A program made the translations under genes and the position numbers. Shown in pieces: positions 16,968 through 23,121 of a DNA stretch of 31,883 nucleotides (positions are counted from its first letter, which is position 1; each line of letters opens with the position of its first letter). Origin of the DNA: CAVALG01 sp963630555. Lineage in GTDB: Bacteria > Bacillota > Clostridia > Oscillospirales > Acutalibacteraceae. Location of the stretch: assembly GCA_963630555.1 (NCBI GenBank), contig CAVGND010000016.1:1-31883 (forward strand), in the 5' to 3' direction. Under the pieces are notes generated by a model. That model had not been told where the DNA came from, ran no database searches, and saw only the letters and a program-made list of their open reading frames with translations.

Positions 16968-17813
16968 TTATTTTACCGGCACGGCGCCTGCTTTTGTGAT
17001 GATGTCCGCAACTTCGCTGCCTGTTGCATAATCGAAGAACGCTTGAGCAACATCCGAAAGTTTGGTGCCTTCTTTGGTTACAAGTACGAACGGACGCTGG
17101 ATTTTATAACTGCCGTCTTTAACCGTTTCTTCGGTTGGTTTAACACCGCCGACCTTTATTGCTTTAACCGTATCTTTAATTGCTGCAAGCGAAGCGTAGC
17201 CGATTGCGTTTTCGTTGCCGGATACCGTTGCGATTACATCACCGGTCGATGTAAGTTCCTGCCGGTATTTGCAGCCGTCTTCCGTATCGGTGATAGACTC
17301 AAAGCCGTCGCGTGTGCCGCTTCCTGCTTCTCTGCCTATTAAAACAATTTCGGAATCCTTGCCGCCGACGTCTTTCCAGTTGGTGATCTTGCCTGTGTAA
17401 ATATCGGCAATCTGTTCGATTGTGAGATCCGCAACTTTATTTGAGGGGTTAACGATAATTGCAATGCCGTCAAGCGCAACCGTCGTTTCTTTAAGACCTT
17501 TTGCTTTTTCTTCATCTTTCAAAGTACGGCTTGAAAGCCCGATATCGCATCTGCCTTCCGCAACTGCGGTAATACCGGTACCCGAACCTGTGGGATTGTA
17601 GGTAAAGTTTGTGCCGCTGTATTTCTGCATAAACGCTTCGCCGAGTGAACCGATGACCTTTTCCATTGAAGTTGAACCGTCTGTTGCTACGGTTCCGCTT
17701 ATGCCGCTTGTTCCCTCTTTGCTGCTTGTTGTCCCTTTACTGCCGCAGCCTGCGAAAACTGTTAAAATTAATGCGCAAACCGCAACGATGCTCAAAATCC
17801 TTGTTTTCTTCAT
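16968..17813 (-). CDS. pstS: Phosphate-binding lipoprotein PstS
   Basis: PstS captures phosphate outside the cell for PstCAB. The 281-residue protein has a lipoprotein signal peptide (hydrophobic 6-20) with the lipobox VFAGC and lipid-anchored Cys23, followed by a Ser/Thr/Gly-rich linker. The binding domain shows the phosphate-contact segments DGSTSMEKV, TGSGTGI, SSRTLKDEE and REAGSGTRDGFE. GAGGAGAAAG precedes the ATG. First gene of the operon, with candidate PhoP sites upstream. Confidence 0.97.
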   Translation of the reverse strand: MKKTRILSIVAVCALILTVFAGCGSKGTTSSKEGTSGISGTVATDGSTSMEKVIGSLGEAFMQKYSGTNFTYNPTGSGTGITAVAEGRCDIGLSSRTLKDEEKAKGLKETTVALDGIAIIVNPSNKVADLTIEQIADIYTGKITNWKDVGGKDSEIVLIGREAGSGTRDGFESITDTEDGCKYRQELTSTGDVIATVSGNENAIGYASLAAIKDTVKAIKVGGVKPTEETVKDGSYKIQRPFVLVTKEGTKLSDVAQAFFDYATGSEVADIITKAGAVPVK

Positions 17814-17883
17814 TTCTCTTTCTCCTCATCAAATTCTAAATTAGCAATCTTTTCTGATTACGCTTTTAAGTTTACAATCGCTC

Positions 17884-17923
17884 TGTAAAATCAAAAAGCA
17901 GCCAAAAGTAAAATCTGTGTAAA
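17884..17923 (-). promoter_or_regulatory. Candidate Pho box upstream of pstS
   Basis: Read on the minus strand, TTTACA (17918-17923) and TTTACT (17907-17912) are direct repeats exactly 11 bp apart, and a further TTTACA lies at 17884-17889. PhoP in Bacillus binds TTAACA-like repeats with an 11-bp period. I could not place a convincing -10, so the promoter itself is not assigned. Confidence 0.4.
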
Positions 17924-17951
17924 GTGCAAAATATTATTTTGCTGCGTCTTG

Positions 17952-17986
17952 TTTTGACAATAATCACCGACATACGGTGTTATAAT
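17952..17986 (+). promoter_or_regulatory. Spo0A-type promoter of spoIIGA-sigE
   Basis: TTGACA (17954-17959) and TATAAT (17981-17986) are both perfect but 21 bp apart. The minus strand across the -35 reads TTGTCAAAA (17952-17960), a match to the 0A box TTGTCRAA. In B. subtilis the spoIIG promoter has this same layout (consensus hexamers at ~22 bp, Spo0A bound over the -35). The hexamers and box are seen; Spo0A control is inferred. Confidence 0.7.
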
Positions 17987-18006
17987 CACCGAAAGAGGTG
18001 ACGGAT

Positions 18007-18855
18007 ATGGTGACGGTTTATGTAGATATATTGCTTATATTAAACGCCGTTGTTGATTTTTTTATAATAACCGTTACCGTCAAGTTCACCAAAAGCCAAA
18101 GCAACCTGTTGCGGGAAACATTGTCTGCGCTTTCGGGTTCCGTGTTTTCGTTGTATATATTTCTCCCCGAAACAAATATTTTAATAGAAATATTAATGCG
18201 CATAGTACCGAGCGTGACGGCGGTTTTGGTAGCGTGCGGGTATAAAAATTTTAAGGCGTTCATTCGGCGCACAGCGGTGTTTTATGCTGTTTCATATTTT
18301 TATGCAGGCGTGATGCTCGGCTTGTGGTTGCTGCTCAAACCTAAAAACTTTGTGGTTAATAACGGAGTCGTGTATTTTAATTTTTCGCCGCTTGTACTGC
18401 TGCTTTCGGCAGCGTTCTGCTATATGCTTATAACGCTTGTGTCAAAACTTTCAAAGCGACACGCGCCGCACGCGAAGCGCGTCCGAATAACAGTTAAAAC
18501 TGCAAATTCCGCCGTAAACGGAACAGCACTTGTTGACACGGGAAATTCGGTATCCGATATATTTTCAGGGTTGCCGGTTATTATAGTAAGTAAAAAATTT
18601 GCCAAGAAAATTTACGGCGAAAATGTGTGTTGCAGGACTGCCGCAGCGGACGGCTCGCACTGCTGTCCCGTTCCTGCACGCCTTATACCGTACAGCACAA
18701 TAAACGGGGACGGATTGCTGCCGGCATATAAATGCAGGCGGGTGATTTTAGGATTAAACGGGAACGAACGGCGCTTGAATAACGCCTTAATAGCCGTCAC
18801 AAACACAGACTTAGGCGAGGATTACGACGCTGTTATAAATCCGGAAATACTGTAA
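18007..18855 (+). CDS. spoIIGA: Sigma-E processing protease SpoIIGA
   Basis: SpoIIGA is a septal membrane aspartic protease that cuts the pro-sequence from sigma-E after a signal from SpoIIR. The 282-residue protein has about five N-terminal TM segments (within 4-145) and a soluble C-terminal half with the catalytic motif ALVDTGNSVSD (Asp177), close to Asp183 of B. subtilis. The ATG at 18007 is chosen with AGAGGTG 7 bp upstream; a GTG at 17998 overlaps that site. sigE follows after 16 bp. Confidence 0.95.
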   Translation: MVTVYVDILLILNAVVDFFIITVTVKFTKSQSNLLRETLSALSGSVFSLYIFLPETNILIEILMRIVPSVTAVLVACGYKNFKAFIRRTAVFYAVSYFYAGVMLGLWLLLKPKNFVVNNGVVYFNFSPLVLLLSAAFCYMLITLVSKLSKRHAPHAKRVRITVKTANSAVNGTALVDTGNSVSDIFSGLPVIIVSKKFAKKIYGENVCCRTAAADGSHCCPVPARLIPYSTINGDGLLPAYKCRRVILGLNGNERRLNNALIAVTNTDLGEDYDAVINPEIL

Positions 18856-18871
18856 AAGCGAGGTATAAATT

Positions 18872-19588
18872 ATGCGGATAGTATCATCAAGTTTTAAAAC
18901 AATAATTAAAGCAATCCTTAAAAAATTAGGGTTCATTTCACCTGTGGATTACATTAACGGCCCCGAAACGCTACCCCCTCCGCTTAAACCGGAAGAGGAA
19001 GAAAAACTTTTTGCTTTAAGGGAAGAAAAGCCGGAATATGTCCGCGAACAACTTATAACCCATAATTTACGCCTGGTTGTATACATAGCAAGGAAGTATG
19101 ATGCGGCAGGCGCAGGGATAGAAGACCTGATTTCCATAGGAACAATTGGACTTATTAAAGCTGTTAATACCTTCAAAGCCGATAAAAATATTAAACTGGC
19201 TACCTATGCGTCGCGCTGTATTGAAAACGAGATACTTATGTATATGAGAAAAAGTTTGAATCTCCGATCCGAAATATCTATTGACGAGCCGCTTAATGTG
19301 GACTGGGACGGTAACGAATTGCTGCTTTCGGATATATTGGGCAGCGACGGACACGAAGTGGGCGCTGAAATTGAAAAAGAAGATGAGAAAAATATTCTTA
19401 ACAGCCTTATAACCGAACTCGGAACACGGGAAAGAGAAATAATGAGTATGCGTTTCGGACTTTGCGGTTACTCCGAGCATACTCAAAAACAGGTTGCCGA
19501 TATATTGGGGATATCCCAATCTTATATATCCCGACTTGAAAAAAGAATAATCGAAAAATTAAAAAAAGATATTGAAAAAGCCGTATAA
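18872..19588 (+). CDS. sigE: Sporulation sigma factor sigma-E
   Basis: Sigma-E is the early mother-cell sigma factor. The 238-residue product shows an N-terminal pro-sequence of ~25-30 residues that includes an amphipathic helix (IIKAILKKLGF), then ETLPPPLKPEEEEKL, region 2 (LRLVVYIARKYDAAG, DLISIGTIGLIKA) and a region-4 helix-turn-helix (QKQVADILGISQSYISRLEK). GCGAGG lies before the ATG. sigG, which often follows sigE in Bacillus and Clostridium, is not here; a convergent gene ends 8 bp away. Confidence 0.96.
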   Translation: MRIVSSSFKTIIKAILKKLGFISPVDYINGPETLPPPLKPEEEEKLFALREEKPEYVREQLITHNLRLVVYIARKYDAAGAGIEDLISIGTIGLIKAVNTFKADKNIKLATYASRCIENEILMYMRKSLNLRSEISIDEPLNVDWDGNELLLSDILGSDGHEVGAEIEKEDEKNILNSLITELGTREREIMSMRFGLCGYSEHTQKQVADILGISQSYISRLEKRIIEKLKKDIEKAV

Positions 19589-19596
19589 AGAAGGGC

Positions 19597-19977
19597 TTAT
19601 GCGATGTTTATAAGTGACGGTGCTTCGTTTTCGATAATGGCTTGCAGCGCTCCTTTCAACTCGCGGCATTCTGCTGTAATGCGGCTGCCGTAATCGGTAC
19701 CGTCGCTGCACGACAGCCTCGCAACCAATATGTCAATCTCGCTGATTTCACAGTGGTCAATAAATAACGATAGTTTGTTTTTGCTTTTATCCCACATTTT
19801 ATCAAGTTCCGATAATCTTTTTGCGGCGGTGCCGGCATTTCCGTTTTCAAGCAGTTCGATAGCACGGTCAACCTTTGATATCATGGGCTTTACGGAAGAT
19901 TTAAGCATATTGAGTTCTAAAATGTAAGCCGTAACTATCAATGCGGCAAGCACAAGCGCCGTTAATAATCTTTTCAA
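19597..19977 (-). CDS. DUF4363-like small membrane-anchored protein
   Basis: The 126-residue protein has one N-terminal TM segment (about 4-22) and a helical outer part containing FIDHCEISEIDILVARL, a pattern I associate with the DUF4363 family of unknown function. The start is a TTG with AAGGAG upstream, one base after the stop of the DUF421 gene, so the two are surely co-expressed. It ends 8 bp from sigE, with no terminator seen between the convergent genes. Family assignment is from memory of the motif. Confidence 0.7.
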   Translation of the reverse strand: MKRLLTALVLAALIVTAYILELNMLKSSVKPMISKVDRAIELLENGNAGTAAKRLSELDKMWDKSKNKLSLFIDHCEISEIDILVARLSCSDGTDYGSRITAECRELKGALQAIIENEAPSLINIA

Positions 19978-19978
19978 T

Positions 19979-20653
19979 TTACTTTTTCTCCTTCAGTATA
20001 ATATTCGTCTTGCCGTCGGAATCCATTGTCATAATAAAAACATCTTTTAATTGTATTTTTTTCTTATTTAATGTGCGCTTTATTGCGCCCTCGTCGGTTT
20101 TAATCAGTTTTAATTCGTCCTTTATAATATCACCGTCGCTTACAACCAGAAACGGCATTTTTGAATTATCGGGCGTGCCGTCAAGGTTTTTCTGCGTAAC
20201 CGTTCTTTCATCGGGCCGCAGCATTACGCTTAAACTCCCGTTCGTTTCAAGTATTGCGTATGATACCGAACTTATATCGAATACTTCCCGGCCACGCAGC
20301 ACTTCCATTACATCGGGTGCGGTAACCCTGAGTTTTTTCAGAAGTTTTTGGTCAATAACCCCATCCTTAATTATAACTGCCGAACTGCCGTTTATAATAC
20401 GGCGGACGAACATAAATTTCATTGAAAGGAATGAAACGATTATTTCGGCAACAACTAAAGTCAGTATAGCGATTATACCTACGAGAATAGGCGCATTGCC
20501 GTCCTGAAGCGGCATTGCCGCTATTTCCGATATCAGTATTGTTATAACAAGTTCGCCGGGCTGCAGATCGCCGACCTGCCGCTTGCCCATTACCCTTACC
20601 GCAAATATTACTATAAAATATATAATGACCGTGCGGATTATTGAAGAAAACAT
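19979..20653 (-). CDS. DUF421 (YetF-type) membrane protein
   Basis: The 224-residue protein has an N-terminal membrane part with about three TM segments and the DUF421 signature AVRVMGKRQVGDLQPGELVITILISEIAAMPLQD (roughly 16-49), followed by a soluble C-terminal part. The ATG at 20653 follows GAAAGGGG; an in-frame start at 20740 would run into the terminator upstream. DUF421 proteins are common in spore formers, and a relative (2Duf) affects spore resistance, but the role of this one is unknown. Confidence 0.85.
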   Translation of the reverse strand: MFSSIIRTVIIYFIVIFAVRVMGKRQVGDLQPGELVITILISEIAAMPLQDGNAPILVGIIAILTLVVAEIIVSFLSMKFMFVRRIINGSSAVIIKDGVIDQKLLKKLRVTAPDVMEVLRGREVFDISSVSYAILETNGSLSVMLRPDERTVTQKNLDGTPDNSKMPFLVVSDGDIIKDELKLIKTDEGAIKRTLNKKKIQLKDVFIMTMDSDGKTNIILKEKK

Positions 20654-20722
20654 AAGAATTCCCCTTTCAAAATAGATTATTTGCAGAATCGTGCAAGTTA
20701 TCCCGATTTGAATATAAACAAC

Positions 20723-20774
20723 AAAATTCCCCTTCAGCAAAGCGTTGTATGCGCTTTGTCAAAGGGGAATTTTT
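20723..20774 (-). terminator. Terminator after the 20794-21471 gene
   Basis: The arms AAAATTCCCCTT (20723-20734) and AAGGGGAATTTT (20762-20773) pair outside an inner stem of AAAGCG and CGCTTT (20739-20756). T-runs lie on both sides, so it may work in both directions, but only the minus-strand gene ends here. Confidence 0.8.
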
Positions 20775-20793
20775 CAATATTAAAAATGAGAGA

Positions 20794-21471
20794 TTATAAC
20801 CTGTAAACACCGGAATCAAGCCATACGATCTCGAACGCACCGACTTTTATATATTGGTGGACAGGTTCGCTGAAGTTTTCATATTCGCTGACGGAGTATG
20901 AACGCAGGTCAACCTCAACAATATTATGCGAGAGTTCATTGCATACAAGCATTGTGTTTTTTATACTGTCAAGCCACAGACCTGCAGGTCTGCCGAAGGT
21001 AGATTCATTTGCACCGCCTACACGCAATTCTTCACGCATTGTTCTGGTGTTAAACCGTATAATAGAATTACTGTCGGGGAATGAAGCCCAAAGCGAGTTC
21101 TTGTATACGGCAAGGTCGGCAGGCGCACGGTCACGGTATTTCATTGTTCCGTTCCACGCAATTTCGCCTGCGGTATTCAAAACCATCGCATCCCCTTCGG
21201 GAGATACAATAAAAAGATGACTGTCATCCAATTTAGCTGCTTTGCAAAGCACATGATTGGCGACGATTTTTTCAATGTTCCTGTAGAATATTTCACCGTA
21301 TTTTGCCGATTGATAAATATCCTTTGTTACAGAGGACATAGAGTTATCGGCAAAAGAAATCATTTTATAAGAGATGGCAAATTTATCGTCCAGATCAGTT
21401 TTTTTAAGAATTATAAACCCGTTTTTCAGGGGTTGGAGCCCGAACGCCGAATCACCGTAAACTTTTTTCAT
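20794..21471 (-). CDS. Unknown protein with propeller-like repeats
   Basis: I do not recognise a named family. The 225-residue protein has no signal peptide or TM segment. Several strands repeat in the style of NHL or WD-like beta-propellers (for example DAMVLNTAGEIAWNG, SLWASFPDSNSIIRFNTRTM, NTMLVCNELSHNIVEVDLRS). The length would give only three or four blades, so it may need to oligomerise. The ribosome site is weak. A consensus promoter reads into it at 21509-21537 and a terminator follows it, so it is monocistronic. Confidence 0.8.
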   Translation of the reverse strand: MKKVYGDSAFGLQPLKNGFIILKKTDLDDKFAISYKMISFADNSMSSVTKDIYQSAKYGEIFYRNIEKIVANHVLCKAAKLDDSHLFIVSPEGDAMVLNTAGEIAWNGTMKYRDRAPADLAVYKNSLWASFPDSNSIIRFNTRTMREELRVGGANESTFGRPAGLWLDSIKNTMLVCNELSHNIVEVDLRSYSVSEYENFSEPVHQYIKVGAFEIVWLDSGVYRL

Positions 21472-21508
21472 ATATCAAACACCACATATTCAATTATTTA
21501 TCAAATTT

Positions 21509-21537
21509 ATTATAGCCTATCATTATCAAAAGGTCAA
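21509..21537 (-). promoter_or_regulatory. Sigma-A promoter of the 20794-21471 gene
   Basis: On the minus strand TTGACC (21537-21532) and TATAAT (21514-21509) are 17 bp apart. The +1 falls near 21502, about 30 bp before the start codon. Confidence 0.75.
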
Positions 21538-21753
21538 TTATTCTTTGTTATTTTATTTTTAAAGATATCCTTGCCTGTTTTCGCACGGCTCAAAATTTAC
21601 ATATTTTGCATAAGATGATAGTGAGCGTATTTACGCACCGAAGTATGTAAGGTACAAGTTACCGAAAAAATGATTAAAACCTAAAACCGGTGGTAAAAAT
21701 ATCTAACAGGAAAAGCCGTTATAAAATTTTATGTAAAAATGGAGTGTGAAAAA

Positions 21754-22101
21754 ATGACAGTCAAAAGAGGGGAAATATATTATGCGGATTTAAGTCCGGT
21801 TGTCGGTTCGGAACAAGGCGGAGTAAGACCGGTGCTTATAGTTCAGAACGACATCGGAAACAGATACAGCCCTACCGTGATAGCGGCGGCAATAACCAGT
21901 CAGAAAGAAAAAGCAAATCTTCCGACGCATATTAAGGTAACCGCCGAGGGGTGTGGCCTTTCAAAGGACTCGATTGTCCTTCTGGAACAGGTCAGAACAA
22001 TTGATAAACAACGATTAAAAGAGCGAATGGGTTCGCTTGATGAAATTTCAATGGATATGATAGATAAAGCAATTTCGGTGAGTTTCGGATTAATTCAGTA
22101 G
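21754..22101 (+). CDS. ndoA: MazF-type mRNA interferase (EndoA/NdoA)
   Basis: MazF toxins cut mRNA at short specific sequences. The 115-residue protein follows B. subtilis EndoA closely: VKRGEIYYADLSPVVGSEQG, RPVLIVQNDIGN, the T-S pair in AAITSQ and LLEQVRTIDKQRL. The ATG at 21754 with GGAGTG upstream is chosen over one at 21739. In most Bacillota an EndoAI-type antitoxin gene lies just upstream. Here the ~215 bp between it and the divergent gene hold no frame longer than about 11 codons, so the antitoxin is absent or encoded elsewhere. Confidence 0.95.
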   Translation: MTVKRGEIYYADLSPVVGSEQGGVRPVLIVQNDIGNRYSPTVIAAAITSQKEKANLPTHIKVTAEGCGLSKDSIVLLEQVRTIDKQRLKERMGSLDEISMDMIDKAISVSFGLIQ

Positions 22102-22115
22102 CGGTTTTGCTACAT

Positions 22116-22140
22116 AATCGGCGCTTTCGGGCGCCGGTTA
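22116..22140 (+). terminator. Hairpin after ndoA
   Basis: CGGCGC (22119-22124) pairs with GCGCCG (22131-22136), with weaker A-T pairs outside, and CTTTT follows. It is a modest terminator candidate. Confidence 0.5.
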
Positions 22141-22161
22141 CTTTTAAAGAAAAACCGAAAG

Positions 22162-22188
22162 TTGCCCTGCGGTAAAACCGCAGGGCAA
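22162..22188 (-). terminator. Terminator of the Cys-rich microprotein gene
   Basis: A perfect 11-bp stem, TTGCCCTGCGG and CCGCAGGGCAA, has a 5-nt loop. On the minus strand it is followed within 10 bases by TTTTT, so it fits the minus-strand gene just upstream. Confidence 0.65.
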
Positions 22189-22211
22189 TCGGGGTGACTA
22201 TGGATTAGCAA

Positions 22212-22313
22212 TCAGCAGCCGCAACCGTTGTTGCCGCAATTGCAGCAGCACAATACAATAAGGATGAGAACGATGATCCAGCAGCAACCGTTTCCTCCGA
22301 AGTTGTTACACAT
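22212..22313 (-). CDS. 33-residue Cys-rich single-pass membrane microprotein
   Basis: The ATG at 22313 has a strong AGGAGG 7 bp upstream. The product starts MCNNFGGNGCCW, has a hydrophobic core (IIVLILIVL, residues 13-21) and ends in a Cys/Gly/Asn-rich tail (CCCNCGNNGCGC). Nine of 33 residues are cysteine. The layout resembles tiny sporulation or coat proteins of the YjcZ/tiny-TM type, but the cysteine content is unusual and I do not know its function. A terminator follows. Its short length explains why automated calls could miss it. Confidence 0.75.
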   Translation of the reverse strand: MCNNFGGNGCCWIIVLILIVLCCCNCGNNGCGC

Positions 22314-22367
22314 ACATTTTCCTCCTTTCCGTTTACAATAACATAATATTCCGGCAACCGGATAGTG

Positions 22368-22396
22368 TTACAATACCGGCAAAAATGAAATAAAAT
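22368..22396 (+). promoter_or_regulatory. Possible promoter of the 50-residue ORF and ctsR
   Basis: TTACAA (22368-22373) and TAAAAT (22391-22396) lie 17 bp apart, about 57 bp before the first start codon. It is the only reasonable sigma-A match there. Confidence 0.45.
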
Positions 22397-22452
22397 TGCC
22401 GCAGTATAAAATGTGCCGTATTTACCGAAACTGTTAATAAGGGAGTGAGATT

Positions 22453-22605
22453 ATGTTTAGGGACGATATTCAGCGTGAAATAGAAAGCATCAATTTCAGA
22501 AAAAATCTTGAGTTCTCGGAAAATGTCCTAAATAAACAACAGGCATCGGTACAGCACGGAAAAGATAATAAAAAATTGACTTTAACTGACTTTGTGGTAA
22601 AATAA
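22453..22605 (+). CDS. 50-residue unknown protein ahead of ctsR
   Basis: The ATG is preceded by GGGAGTGAG. The product starts MFRDDIQREIESINFRKNLE and is charged and probably helical, ending LTDFVVK. I recognise no family. It ends 17 bp before ctsR and probably shares its transcript. Its last codons overlap a match to the CtsR operator, so part of its sequence may be shaped by DNA binding. Confidence 0.6.
   Translation: MFRDDIQREIESINFRKNLEFSENVLNKQQASVQHGKDNKKLTLTDFVVK
22575..22603 (+). promoter_or_regulatory. Candidate CtsR operator over an internal promoter
   Basis: ATTGACT (22575-22581), 3 bp, ACTGACT (22585-22591): a tandem heptad matching the reverse of the CtsR box (A/GGTCAAA-N3-A/GGTCAAA) at 11 of 14 positions. 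The same DNA offers TTGACT (22576-22581) and TAAAAT (22598-22603) 16 bp apart. A start from it would leave a leader of only ~12 nt before ctsR, so the promoter part is uncertain. Confidence 0.45.
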
Positions 22606-22622
22606 ATTCGGGCGGTGATTAT

Positions 22623-23081
22623 TTGCTGAGCGATAAAATAGCAGGGGAAATTAAAAAACAAATTGATACTTCGCCGGATCGTTCCGTTGAAATCAAACGA
22701 AATGAATTTGCAAGAAAAATCGGTTGCGTTCCGAGCCAGATAAATTACGTGATTTCAACACGTTTTACACCCGAGCACGGCTATATAATAAGCAGCCGAA
22801 GAGGAGGCGGGGGTTACATAAGGATCACACGGGTAAACTCCGGTAAGATGAGCAGTCTGATGCATATAGTTAATACGGTAGGGAAATCCCTTGACGATAA
22901 AAGTGCAAGAATGCTTTTACAGAATTGCGTCTACAACGGTTCGGTCAGCGAAGAACAGGCGAAAATTATAAAATCCGCAATTTCAAGCACCGTAATGCGA
23001 CAAATTCCGGAACAATACCGTGATAAAATCAGAGCGTCAATAATTAAACAAACATATCTGTCGCTCATATCTTTAAAATGA
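22623..23081 (+). CDS. ctsR: Class III heat-shock repressor CtsR
   Basis: CtsR represses clp genes at normal temperature. The 152-residue protein has the N-terminal winged helix-turn-helix (LSDKIAGEIKKQI, FARKIGCVPSQINYVISTRF) with the glycine-rich wing RRGGGGYIRI (59-68), which is the heat-sensing part and, in B. subtilis, the site of McsB arginine phosphorylation. The start is TTG at 22623 after GGCGGTG. clpC follows 40 bp on; mcsA and mcsB, usual in between, are missing. Confidence 0.93.
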   Translation: MLSDKIAGEIKKQIDTSPDRSVEIKRNEFARKIGCVPSQINYVISTRFTPEHGYIISSRRGGGGYIRITRVNSGKMSSLMHIVNTVGKSLDDKSARMLLQNCVYNGSVSEEQAKIIKSAISSTVMRQIPEQYRDKIRASIIKQTYLSLISLK

Positions 23082-23121
23082 GCTGATTACATACCGTACA
23101 TAAACTATCGGGAGGCTCGTT

